From: Rhynchopus euleeides
Taxonomy: Eukaryota; Euglenozoa; Diplonemea; Diplonemida; Diplonemidae
DNA length: 64,000 bases
NCBI GenBank assembly: GCA_963210315.1
Contig: OY723257.1
Coordinates: forward strand, 310,001-374,000
Direction of reading: 5' to 3'
Shown: in pieces, positions 32,701 through 43,813 of the stretch
Layout: each line of letters starts with the position of its first letter
Position numbering within the stretch: position 1 is the first letter of the stretch
Notes under the pieces: generated by a model
The model's input: only the letters and a program-made list of their open reading frames with translations
Database searches by the model: none
What the model was told of the DNA's origin: nothing
Position numbers and translations under genes: made by a program

Positions 32701-33767
32701 CGGTCGTCCCCACGCGCACCTGCCTTATCGGAAGCCAGGTAATACGTGCCTGCCTTCTCGAAGGTGTACGTAAAGTTATGATTATTCGCCTCTGCCGCCT
32801 CCAGGTCAATCAGCCCGGCAATGAGCGTGGCACCGGTAAAGTCGCACTGCTTAAAGGCATCCGAATCACGCATCAGGTACACGTTATGCGACTTGTCGCT
32901 GCCACGCCAGAACACCATCGTGTCGCCAACATAGGCATACATCGGCACACGCAGCAGGTTCCAGGTCCAACGACACTCCACATCGCGGAGCGTTGGCGTC
33001 GTCATCATGCTGGGGGTACCAGGTGTGCCGAGGGAGCCAATAGATGCCTGCCCACCAACCACACACACGTCGTCTGCCATCCACGACCTGCGCGGGTAGC
33101 GGTTCACCGGGATGTACACAGAGGTGACGTTGGGCTGCACTGCGCAGTACCCGTCCCGCCCAGGTGTGCCAACGGCATTGGCAATGGAGCTGTTCAGCGT
33201 GTCCAGCCTCTCCTGCAGCTGCTTGATCTCGGGCGCTTGGGAGAGGTCGACAGGCGCGGGTGGCGTCTGCGGGCCAGTGGGGGGTGGCGTGGGGGGCGCG
33301 GTTGCTGCGGGGTGGCAGTTGGTGCACTTTGCCAGGTCAGCCACCTCTGCCTTCAGTGCAGTGTTCTCCTCGGACAGGCGCGACACGATGGACTCCAGAG
33401 AGGCGATGCGTGATTCGTGGGTGTCGGTGCCGGGCATCCTCGTCCAGGTCACACCGTTGCTCCACCGGATGGACCGCGTCCCCTCGCTGTACTGCCCGGC
33501 AAGCCCCAGCGTGCTGAAGATCCCAGCTGTCGGCGTCACGGCCACCCCCTGAACACGCGCCTTCCCGTACTTCGTCGTCAGCTCGCAGTTCGACTCCGCC
33601 ACCTTCATCCAGTCGTCCGACGCCTCGTCATGCCACTTCCCTGCGAACCCGACACACGACGTCGCCGCGTCGGCGCACGCCAGCAGCGCTAGCACGCCGC
33701 ACAGGCGCAGGACACCATCACCTCTGCGCACGACGGCAGGCGTGCCACATGGCGCAGCTGTGCGCAT
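29782..33767 (-). CDS. Secreted phytocyanin-like multidomain protein B (4 exons)
   Basis: Exons are 33767-30858, 30665-30423, 30243-30148 and 29979-29782. The junctions are at the same places as in proteins A and C, all phase 0, giving about 1148 residues. The hydrophobic signal LRLCGVLALLACADA is shared with protein C, but the ATG that starts C is absent here. The nearest in-frame ATG (33767) adds a 19-residue lead (MRTAAPCGTPAVV...). The mature part has the IRWSNGVTWTRM domain, a coiled coil, CTNC and a short Pro/Thr linker. After these come GTPGRDGYC and a phytocyanin-like domain with SHNVYLM, which keeps one His ligand position, but YYLASD in place of the copper Cys. Then come the long His-containing region, GHDHK, GHAHLVE and the cysteine-rich tail (PCCYNKCPD). 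It is extracellular by prediction. Its role is unknown. Confidence 0.85.
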
Positions 33768-35549
33768 GTGACGGGACACAGTGGTGCAAACGGTGTGTCT
33801 GTGCAATCCACCCAGCGGCACCCAGTGGCTGTGAAGACCTGGAACAGCTGAAAACAGGAGAGCGAACTCTGGTGTCTTGCAGCAGCAAGGTGCCCTGGGG
33901 TGCGATGTGCACGGAACCATCTGCAGAGGGGGCGGTGATGTTGCAAGCACAAGGCTGTGTGTTTTAAGCAGGCTCAGCAAAGGGTGTGGGGGGACATCAA
34001 GCACCGCACGGGGGTGGGGCAGCAGTCGTCGTAGCGGCAACAACAACCTTGGCAACACCGGTCTGTCACCCAGCAGGCGCACTGGCCCCTGCCGGTTGTG
34101 TCAGAGCGTCCCTGCTGCACAGTCACCAAGCGGGCCTTGCCAGAGCTCGTCAGTGCAGCAGGGAGGGTTCGGGATGGATACATGCAGTTTGAAGAAGAAG
34201 GGCAAGTGTTGAACGGTTCTCTCCTCGTGCAAGCAGGAACCAGACACAAGCATTCGCCAGTTTGTTCGTCCCGAAGCGGGATGCGGGTGAGACGGTATCG
34301 TGATGTAGGTGGGTGGGTGGGTGGGGCACATGCAAGAGAGGCTGCAATGCAGACCTGCTGGGTTGCCGTGTGGACGCCTTCGGGTGGGACAAAGGCAAAG
34401 ATCAAGAAGGCGACCAAGGCAGAATGATAAGTTTGCGTGTTCGTGTGGCGCATGAACCAATGTACCGCTGAACCGATCGCGGCAGGACAAAGGTGTTGGG
34501 CTACTGCATGCGGATCCGAGCCAGATGCGGTCTCCCAGGTTCAGGTCAGCCACAACAGCAACCTGACCTGCAGACCTGTGCACCCGCACCGCACCTACAG
34601 ACCTGTACATCCGTTCCACAGAACGGGGCGAACGCACTAGCACGCACACAGACGCAGGCAAGCCCGCAGACGCACAATTACACACTAGAAGTGAATCAGT
34701 GCAACAGCAGATTCCTTGAGATCCGCAGGCCTGAAGAAACATAAAAACGGGGAGTTGAAGGGATTTGATGATAGTTGCATGATGATGCCATCAGGCATGA
34801 TACGGTCACCATCCCACTGTAAGACAGCCCAAGCGGCACATGTTCTGGAGAGGCGGGTCGTGCTGCCTGCCACAGGCAGGGTGCGGCAGCAGACAGCCTC
34901 AGCACACCGCTGGTGTCAGCCAGTGGATGGGACCCTGTCTTGCCTGTGCCCTTTTCAGCATGCACCACTGGTGCAAGGAAGGGACGCACAAACAGGCCGG
35001 TTCCTGTGCAAGAGCAGCAGCAGATTACAGCAGCCACACGCACACAAAAAAGAAGGGGATACACAGTACAGACCTTGTGTCTGGCTGTAGGGTGCTTGGA
35101 GACGGGAAAGATATACTTATGGAAGTGTCGGTGTACGACAGGACCTTGCGCCTGCACACACAGACGTGCATGTGTTTCATTCATTGACAACGTGTCGCAG
35201 CGTGACCAGCAAGAACACCACGTGGCGCCGAACCACCTAAGCAACGTGGTCTCACCGCCAGTTCCTCCTCAGGCACATGTTGCGTGGGCAGCTTTAAAAG
35301 GACAGACGATACTCAGAGACACGCACGTGAACTGTCGTTAGAACGCACCGAGCAGCTGCTCGCAATGCGACCCTGCAGAGACACACACACGCACAGAGGA
35401 CACAGGGACGACTGAAGAGTAACTCACAGACCCTCGGTCACGGACCTGTGTATCTTCAGCGTCCAACATGGGCACCCCAAAGCAAAGGAGGACCAGAGGC
35501 GCTGCGTGCACGGTGCACGCTGCGCAGTGCACGGTGGTGCGGAAGCTGC
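33768..35549. other. Intergenic between proteins B and C genes, no gene seen
   Basis: This unique, GC-balanced sequence has no long credible reading frame. Pieces such as ACCTGCAGACCTGTGCACC near 34570 are mildly repetitive. It would hold the promoter of protein B and the 3' end of protein C, but no box stands out. Confidence 0.4.
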
Positions 35550-38500
35550 CTAGATGATGAGCTCCACACCGGTGTGGTTGTCGGGGCACTTGTTGTAGCA
35601 GCACGGCTGCCCGGCCCCCGTCTTGCCGCACGACCCTGCCTGCGACAGCACACTGGCGGGGCACTGCTGCTCGTCGCGCCCCGTTGTCGTGCACCACTTC
35701 ATCGTGAAGGACTTCCGGGCACCAAGCTTCGGGTCGTACGTCAGCTGTGGCAGGGCGGGTGCGTGGCGGGGTCAATGTGGGGAATGTGCAGCACAGAAAG
35801 GCGTCCCGCACTTGGCGTGCTGGCAGATGCACGCACACAGTCCCACCATCAATCAACATACCTCCACGAAGTGGGCGTGTGCGCTGTCAGTGGACGACAT
35901 CTTCCGCAACACCTTCAGCTTCCCTGTCTTCAGGTCCTGCATCTCGCGCGGGCTGACGGAGATCTGTGCAGGTGCGTGGTGGCAACGACATGGGACTCAA
36001 GGAACCCAACAGAGCTACAGGCATAAGAGTCGCTGAGAGACGCATCAAGCGCAACAATCACCACGCCATGGCCACGCAGCGACCCCGCATACCTTGTGGT
36101 CGTGACCCTGCCCAGACAACAGCCTCAACTCAGACCCGTACGCCGTGGCACGCGTCTCTGCAATGATGTCGCGCACCTCCTGCGACGTCTCCTTGCCCAT
36201 CAGCAGCTCCTGGATCGCCTTCGCCTCCTTCCAGGTGGCCGAACCCGCCTCGTGCACAGGCATGATGGGGTAGCGCTGCCGCACGTTCCCCACCCCCTCG
36301 ATCTCAGGGAACAGGATCCAGTGCCCGGAGGCCCGCACCTGTGGGGGCGGTGGTGGTGGTGGGTGTGGGCTGTAAGGGCGGTGGGAGACCCGTTTAATTG
36401 GAACCTCCCTGGGGAGGGGGGTAGACGAGCTACCCCTTGGCCTCAGGCAGGACCTCAGGCCTCGCGGTGCGCCTTTCGCCCCCCCAAGGTCTGAGGTCCT
36501 GCCTGAGAAATGACGTGACGGCCCGGGTTCAAAACCCGCTCAGTGCCGCGTTCGGACACGCCCCATCCTGACAGTTGGCCTGCGGCCCACCTCCTCACCC
36601 CACACACCCACCCACCCCCTCTACACACATTCACACCCCTGCCCAGCACCCCCATCTCATCTCCAGATGGCCCCACCCCTCCCCGGCGGAGTATGAGGAT
36701 GTCCTTGAGGTGAAGGACCAAGAGATCGGCGCATACTGCATGCCACTAACCCGGCGGAGTATGAGGATGTCCTTGAGGTGAAGGACCAAGAGATCGGCGC
36801 ATACTGCATGCAACTAACCCGGCGGAGTATGAGGATGTCCCTGAGGTGAAGGACCAAGAGATCGGCGCATACTGCATGCAACTAACCCGGCGGAGTATGA
36901 GGATGTCCCTGAGGTGAAGGACCAAGAGATCGGCGCATACTGCATGCCACTAACCCGGCGGCGTATGAGGATGTCCTTGAGGTGAAGGACCAAGAGATCG
37001 GCGCATACTGCATGCCACTAACCCGGCGGAGTATGAGGATGTCCTTGAGGTGAAGGACCAAGAGATCGGCGCATACTGCATGCCACTAACCCGGCGGCGT
37101 ATGAGGATGTCCTTGAGGTGAAGGACCAAGAGATCGGCGCATACTGCATGCCACTAACCCGGCGGCGTATGAGGATGTCCTTGAGGTGAAGGACCAAGAG
37201 ATCGGCGCATACTGCATGCCACTAACCCGGCGGCGTATGAGGATGTCCTTGAGGTGAAGGACCAAGAGATCGGCGCATACTGCATGCCACTAACCCGGCG
37301 GAGTATGAGGATGTCCCTGAGGTGAAGGACCAAGAGATCGGCGCATACTGCATGCCACTAACCCGGCGGCGTATGAGGATGTCCTTGAGGTGAAGGACCA
37401 AGAGATCGGCGCATACTGCATGCCACTAACCCGGCGGCGTATGAGGATGTCCTTGAGGTGAAGGACCAAGAGATCGGCGCATACTGCATGCCACTAACCC
37501 GGCGGAGTATGAGGATGTCCTTGAGGTGAAGGACCAAGAGATCGGCGCATACTGCATGCCACTAACCCGGCGGAGTATGAGGATGTCCTTGAGGTGAAGG
37601 ACCAAGAGATCGGCGCATACTGCATGCCACTAACCCGGCGGCGTATGAGGATGTCCTTGAGGTGAAGGACCAAGAGACCGGCGCATACTGCATGCCACTA
37701 ACCCGGCGGAGTATGAGGATGTCCTTGAGGTGAAGGACCAAGAGATCGGCGCATACTGCATGCCACTAACCCGGCGGCGTATGAGGATGTCCTTGAGGTG
37801 AAGGACCAAGAGATCGGCGCATACTGCATGCCACTAACCCGGCGGAGTATGAGGATGTCCCTGAGGTGAAGGACCAAGAGATCGGCGCATACTGCATGCC
37901 ACTAACCCGGCGGCGTATGAGGATGTCCTTGAGGTGAAGGACCAAGAGATCGGCGCATACTGCATGCCACTAACCCGGCGGCGTATGAGGATGTCCTTGA
38001 GGTGAAGGACCAAGAGATCGGCGCATACTGCATGCCACTAACCCGGCGGAGTATGAGGATGTCCCTGAGGTGAAGGACCAAGAGATCGGCGCATACTGCA
38101 TGCCACTAACCCGGCGGCGTATGAGGATGTCCTTGAGGTGAAGGACCAAGAGATCGGCGCATACTGCATGCCACTAACCCGGCGGCGTATGAGGATGTCC
38201 TTGAGGTGAAGGACCAAGAGATCGGCGCATACTGCATGCCACTAACCCGGCGGAGTATGAGGATGTCCCTGAGGTGAAGGACCAAGAGATCGGCGCATAC
38301 TGCATGCCACTAACCCGGCGGCGTATGAGGATGTCCTTGAGGTGAAGGACCAAGAGATCGGCGCATACTGCATGCCACTAACCCGGCGGCGTATGAGGAT
38401 GTCCTTGAGGTGAAGGACCAAGAGATCGGCGCATACTGCATGCCACTAACCCGGCGGAGTATGAGGATGTCCTTGAGGTGAAGGACCAAGAGATCGGCGC

Positions 38501-41500
38501 ATACTGCATGCCACTAACCCGGCGGCGTATGAGGATGTCCTTGAGGTGAAGGACCAAGAGATCGGCGCATACTGCATGCCACTAACCCGGCGGCGTATGA
38601 GGATGTCCTTGAGGTGAAGGACCAAGAGATCGGCGCATACTGCATGCCACTAACCCGGCGGCGTATGAGGATGTCCTTGAGGTGAAGGACCAAGAGATCG
38701 GCGCATACTGCATGCCACTAACCCGGCGGAGTATGAGGATGTCCTTGAGGTGAAGGACCAAGAGATCGGCGCATACTGCATGCCACTAACCCGGCGGAGT
38801 ATGAGGATGTCCTTGAGGTGAAGGACCAAGAGATCGGCGCATACTGCATGCCACTAACCCGGCGGAGTATGAGGATGTCCTTGAGGTGAAGGACCAAGAG
38901 ATCGGCGCATACTGCATGCCACTAACCCGGCGGCGTATGAGGATGTCCTTGAGGTGAAGGACCAAGAGATCGGCGCATACTGCATGCCACTAACCCGGCG
39001 GAGTATGAGGATGTCCCTGAGGTGAAGGACCAAGAGATCGGCGCATACTGCATGCCACTAACCCGGCGGCGTATGAGGATGTCCTTGAGGTGAAGGACCA
39101 AGAGATCGGCGCATACTGCATGCCACTAACCCGGCGGCGTATGAGGATGTCCTTGAGGTGAAGGACCAAGAGATCGGCGCATACTGCATGCCACTAACCC
39201 GGCGGAGTATGAGGATGTCCTTGAGGTGAAGGACCAAGAGATCGGCGCATACTGCATGCCACTAACCCGGCGGAGTATGAGGATGTCCTTGAGGTGAAGG
39301 ACCAAGAGATCGGCGCATACTGCATGCCACTAACCCGGCGGAGTATGAGGATGTCCTTGAGGTGAAGGACCAAGAGATCGGCGCATACTGCATGCCACTA
39401 ACCCGGCGGAGTATGAGGATGTCCTTGAGGTGAAGGACCAAGAGATCGGCGCATACTGCATGCCACTAACCCGGCGGCGTATGAGGATGTCCTTGAGGTG
39501 AAGGACCAAGAGATCGGCGCATACTGCATGCCACTAACCCGGCGGAGTATGAGGATGTCCCTGAGGTGAAGGACCAAGAGATCGGCGCATACTGCATGCC
39601 ACTAACCCGGCGGCGTATGAGGATGTCCTTGAGGTGAAGGACCAAGAGATCGGCGCATACTGCATGCCACTAACCCGGCGGCGTATGAGGATGTCCTTGA
39701 GGTGAAGGACCAAGAGATCGGCGCATACTGCATGCCACTAACCCGGCGGAGTATGAGGATGTCCTTGAGGTGAAGGACCAAGAGATCGGCGCATACTGCA
39801 TGCCACTAACCCGGCGGAGTATGAGGATGTCCTTGAGGTGAAGGACCAAGAGATCGGCGCATACTGCATGCCACTAACCCGGCGGCGTATGAGGATGTCC
39901 TTGAGGTGAAGGACCAAGAGATCGGCTCATACTGCATGCCACTAACCCGGCGGAGTATGAGGATGTCCTTGAGGTGAAGGACCAAGAGATCGGCGCATAC
40001 TGCATGCCACTGGTGCGCCAATCCGCCAGATAACGTGTGTCAAGGTGCTCGGAGAATTGAAGGAAGCCTTCGATTCTTTCAAATCATGGCAGGAGCAACA
40101 GTCGAAGGCCATGAGCACGGGGGAGACCCAGAGGGACCAGGGGGCAGCGACGGTACGGAGGTGGGTGGGACGACGAGGGGCAGGCGGGAGGAAAGGCAGC
40201 GGACGAAGGCAACCGGCGTGGGCGCGGACAGTGACGGGGGTCAGGCCCCCTCACCAACACCTTTGGAGATGTGGGAAATACACACGGCGTGCTGGGCAGG
40301 ACACTTCCGGTGGGGGATAAAGGAAAGAACGCCTGGGGAATGTGTTCTTAGAGCAGCTTGGTTGGGCTTTGAGGGATGTGGGGGTGGTGGTTGATGCAGG
40401 AGTTGAGCTGGGGTCAGGGGTTCAGGGTCGGCGGAGACACCGTGACGCTGAGGGTGTGCCTCCTCCTGCTTCGACTGGACGGCTACTGCCTGAACCTAAA
40501 ATTATAAATTGCAAACTAAATTTAAATGGATCTGAAATCCCTTCCTCACATGTTGCTTTACCGCACAGAAGAAGGAAACAGACGGGTGGTTCGTTGACCG
40601 CTTCACTCCAGCCTGAAGGGGGAGACCACAGCAAAGCCATACCTTCTGCACAGTGCCCGACTGGTCCTTCACAAAGGTCACACCGCCAGACGTGTCTGCA
40701 GGGTCCACATCCTTGTTGTCCTTGAAGAAGGCGGAAGGGGTGCGGAAGAAGAAGTCGTTGCGCGAACCGTCGTATGCTGTGCCAGCAGTTGCCCCGTTGG
40801 CCCCGCCCGCCGTCACCTTCCCGAAGCCGGGGGTGCCCTCCAGATGGTGTTGGATGTTGTAGGGGTTCCAGTTCGTCAGCGGGGTGGTGTACACAATCTC
40901 CAGCGGCATCGCGTACGACCACCGCTGCGTCCAGCACTTCTTGTACTTGCAGGCATCCTTGCTCCACACGCACTTCCCACCGGAAGCACCGCCGTCCATG
41001 TCGGACTGTGCCCACGGCTTGTGGGCGAAGCACGCAAACTTCCCCTTCACAGCCTTGCACTCCTCCAGACGCTTCTTGTCCGTCGCAGAAGCATACTCGT
41101 TGTACGTGTAGTCGATGCACGCCTCCTGCGGGCTCACCTTCGGGTGTGTCGTCTGTGCCGCAAACAGGTAGTCGTTGAAGCCGCGCTTCTTCGTGGTCCG
41201 CCCCATTGCGTCCTTCTTCATCATCGAGTAGTACCGCGTGTACCGTGCCGTGTTCAGCACACCGCTCCCGTCGTACACGGCACACAGCGGCCCCATCGAC
41301 TGGTCCTGCAGGGGTGTCGCCTTCGGGCCGTCGAATCCAGGCACCTGCTCCATCAGCTCGTCGATGTACTCGTGCGTGGTGCGCGAGTGCGGCCACGGGT
41401 CCGTCGTCTTGTACTTTGAACGCTCCGTCGGGTTCACCTCGAACAGCGCGCTGACAGTCTTCGCAAGCTGCGCACGTGTCACAGGGCGGCCAAGCGAGAA

Positions 41501-43813
41501 CTGCAGGTGCAGGTCGTACGCCACACGGAAGCGCTTCGTCGGCACCTTCTCCTTGATGGGAATGCAGTTGATGCGGTAGAACCACTGCCCGATGCGCGGC
41601 TCGAACACGTCACCCGCCTTCGACTTCCGCATCCCACGGAACGACGACGGGAGGAACGGCAGGTTCTCCTCGTTCGACTTCTGCCCGTTGTTGAACAGGA
41701 AGTTGACCTTGTCGTTCAGGTCCTCCCACGTGTCGGCGTCGATGTGGTGCCGGTCCGACGCGAAAGGCTCCGCCACGCTGTCCCCCGCCTCTGACCACGT
41801 CCCCTCCAGGTAGCACAGGTTGGGCTTGAAGTACTTGTCGTAGTCCGCACGGATCGACGTGTCCTGGTTGTGGAACGCACGGAAGTACTCACGCATCTCC
41901 TTCACCTGTGCGTCAACACTCCCCGTCACGCTCGGAGGCACAGCAGGGAAGTCCAGCTCGCGAGACTTCGGCGGCCACGAGCTGATGTACTGCTTCGCCG
42001 TGAGGGTGTCGTCAGGCTGCAGCATCGAGTAGTCGTTGTGGCGTGTTGTGAACTGCACCCCGTTCAGCACAGCCCCAAACTCGCCCATCCCGATGGTGTA
42101 CTTGAAGTTTGCGTGGTTGTGGATGTTGGCAGGACCCGAACCAACGAACGACTCCTGGTAGTACGCGTCCGTCCCCTGCTCCTGCGACCGCGTCACCGTC
42201 AGACCGCTGTTGCCCTGCGCACGCACACGCTGCTGCGTGCGCACCTCGTACTGGATGAGCTGCCTGCTGATGGCACCCACAGCACCCTTCAGACGCTCCA
42301 CAGACTTCGAGTCGACCTGCTGCCCGCCCGACACCCCGTACTTCGACGGGTCGTACAGCGGGCAGTCCGCCAGCACCTCGGAAGTCGGGTCCAGCACAAT
42401 CACCACCACCTTCGCAGCGCGCCCCCAGTCGGGTGTCTTCCCAGGGTGTGCACCCTGCTGCGCAGGCGCCCAGCAGTACTCCTTCCGGTCGTCCCCACGC
42501 GCCCCGGTGGTGTCCGACGCGAAGTAGTACTCGCCTGCCTGGGTGAGGGTGTATGTGAAGTTCGAACCTCCCGCCTCCATCGCCTCCAGGTCCAGCAGCC
42601 CAGACAGCAGCGCCGCCTTGCTGAAGTCGCACGAGTCGTAGGCCTGCTTGTTCGGCATCCGGTGCACGTTGAACGCCTTCGCGTCACGGGAGAACACCAT
42701 CGAGTCCCCCTTGTAGGCGTAGATGGGTGCCACAGTCATCCTGTCCGACCACACGCAGTTCGGGTTCGTCATCGACGGCATCGTCGCCATGCTGGGCACA
42801 CCCTTCGACCCGGGTGGCCCGCGCGACGCCGCCGCACCTGCCACACACACATCATCCTTGATCCATTCCTTGCGCGGGTAGCGGTACACCGGGATGTACA
42901 CAGAGGTGATGTTGGGCTGCACTGCGCAGTACCCGTCCCGCCCAGGCTTCCCAGTCCCACTCGCAATCGATGCGTTCAGGCTGGCGACCATGGCCCGCAG
43001 CTCCTTCAGCTCCGCAGCCGTCCCGCCCGTCGCCGGCGGAGACGGCGGTGTGGGTGCTGTGGGTGTGCCCGTGGGGGGTGCGCTTGTGGGCGGTGCCTGT
43101 GTGGGCGGTGCTGCAGTGCGCGGCGCAGGTGTGGCAGGCGCCTTTGTGGGCGGTGACGCCGTCGGCGGGGCTGACGTGGGCGGTGCGCTTGTGCGGGGTG
43201 CGTTTGTGCGCGGCGCAGGTGTTGGCGGTGCACCTGTTGGCGGTGCAGGGGTGGCTGGTGCAGGTGTCGACGGTGTCGCAGTTGCAGGAGCGCGTGTTGC
43301 CGGAACGTTCGTCATGTTCGACCCGCACCCTGTGCACTGCCCCAGCTCCAGCACCCGCCCCTGCAGCTGCTTGTTCTGCAGCTGCAGCCCTGCAAGGGCC
43401 CGCTTCAGCTCCTGCGTCAGTGTCTCCAGAGCTGCAACACGTGCCTCGCTGACACCCGTGCTGCCGCTGCCACTGCCACTGCCGCCACTGTTGGTGGTGT
43501 TCTTGGTGCTGCTGCTGCTGCTGTCCATCTCAAACATCCTCGTCCAGCTCACACCGTTGCTCCACCGGATGGACCGCGTCCCCTCGCTGTACTGCCCGGC
43601 AAGCCCCAGCGTGCTGAAGATCCCAGCTGTCGGCGTCACGGCCACCCCCTGAACACGCGCCTTCCCGTACTTCGTCGTCAGCTCGCAGTTCGACTCCGCC
43701 ACCTTCATCCAGTCGTCCGACGCCTCGTCATGCCACTTCCCTGCGAACCCGACACACGACGTCGCCGCGTCGGCGCACGCCAGCAGCGCTAGCACGCCGC
43801 ACAGGCGCAGCAT
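35550..43813 (-). CDS. Secreted phytocyanin-like multidomain protein C (4 exons, 4.3 kb intron)
   Basis: Exons are 43813-40643, 36338-36093, 35963-35862 and 35744-35550, giving about 1237 residues. The start at 43813 gives a clean signal peptide (MLRLCGVLALLACADA). The order is as in A and B. An IRWSNGVSWTRM domain is followed by a Ser run, a coiled coil, CTGC and the longest Thr/Pro/Ala linker of the three (about 110 residues of TxAP repeats). Then come a second coiled coil, GKPGRDGYC and a phytocyanin-like domain (YKGDSMVFS, SCDF, YYFASD, EYCW) without copper ligands. The conserved long region and the short C-terminal exons (PIMPVHEAG, GHDHK, AHAHFVE, PCCYNKCPD) complete it. Intron 1 is 4304 bp against 192-197 bp in the paralogues, because of a minisatellite. 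Joining across it rests on exact donor (GTATGG) and acceptor (CAG) positions homologous to A and B. Confidence 0.8.
36442..36537. repeat. Long hairpin with a pol III B-box-like site
   Basis: CTCAGGCAGGACCTCAGGCC (36442-36462) pairs with AGGTCTGAGGTCCTGCCTGA (36487-36507) over 21 bp with one mismatch. Just downstream GGGTTCAAAACCC (36525-36537) fits the B-box consensus GWTCRANNC. An A-box-like TGGCCTCAGGCAGG overlaps the left arm. This could be a tRNA-derived short element, but no full cloverleaf can be drawn. Confidence 0.5.
36685..40016. repeat. 68-bp minisatellite, about 49 copies, in an intron
   Basis: The unit begins GGCGGAGTATGAGGATGTCC and ends ATACTGCATGCCACTAACCC; the period is exactly 68 bp, with almost no length change. 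Two sites vary between units: A or C at GGCGG(A/C)GTAT and T or C at GTCC(T/C)TGAG. Three types occur (AT, CT, AC). The triplet AC-CT-CT recurs at least six times, a 204-bp higher-order pattern. 68 is not a multiple of 3, so it is not a protein repeat. It lies wholly inside intron 1 of the protein C gene. Confidence 0.95.

Noticed and set aside
36500-36560. Functional tRNA gene in the protein C intron
   Set aside because: A B-box and T-arm-like pairing are present, but no acceptor stem or anticodon arm can be drawn.
40035-40394. Gag-like fragment to the right of the 68-bp array
   Set aside because: A stretch such as ELKEAFDSFKSWQEQQ looks protein-like, but nothing identifies a family and it lies in a spliced-out intron.
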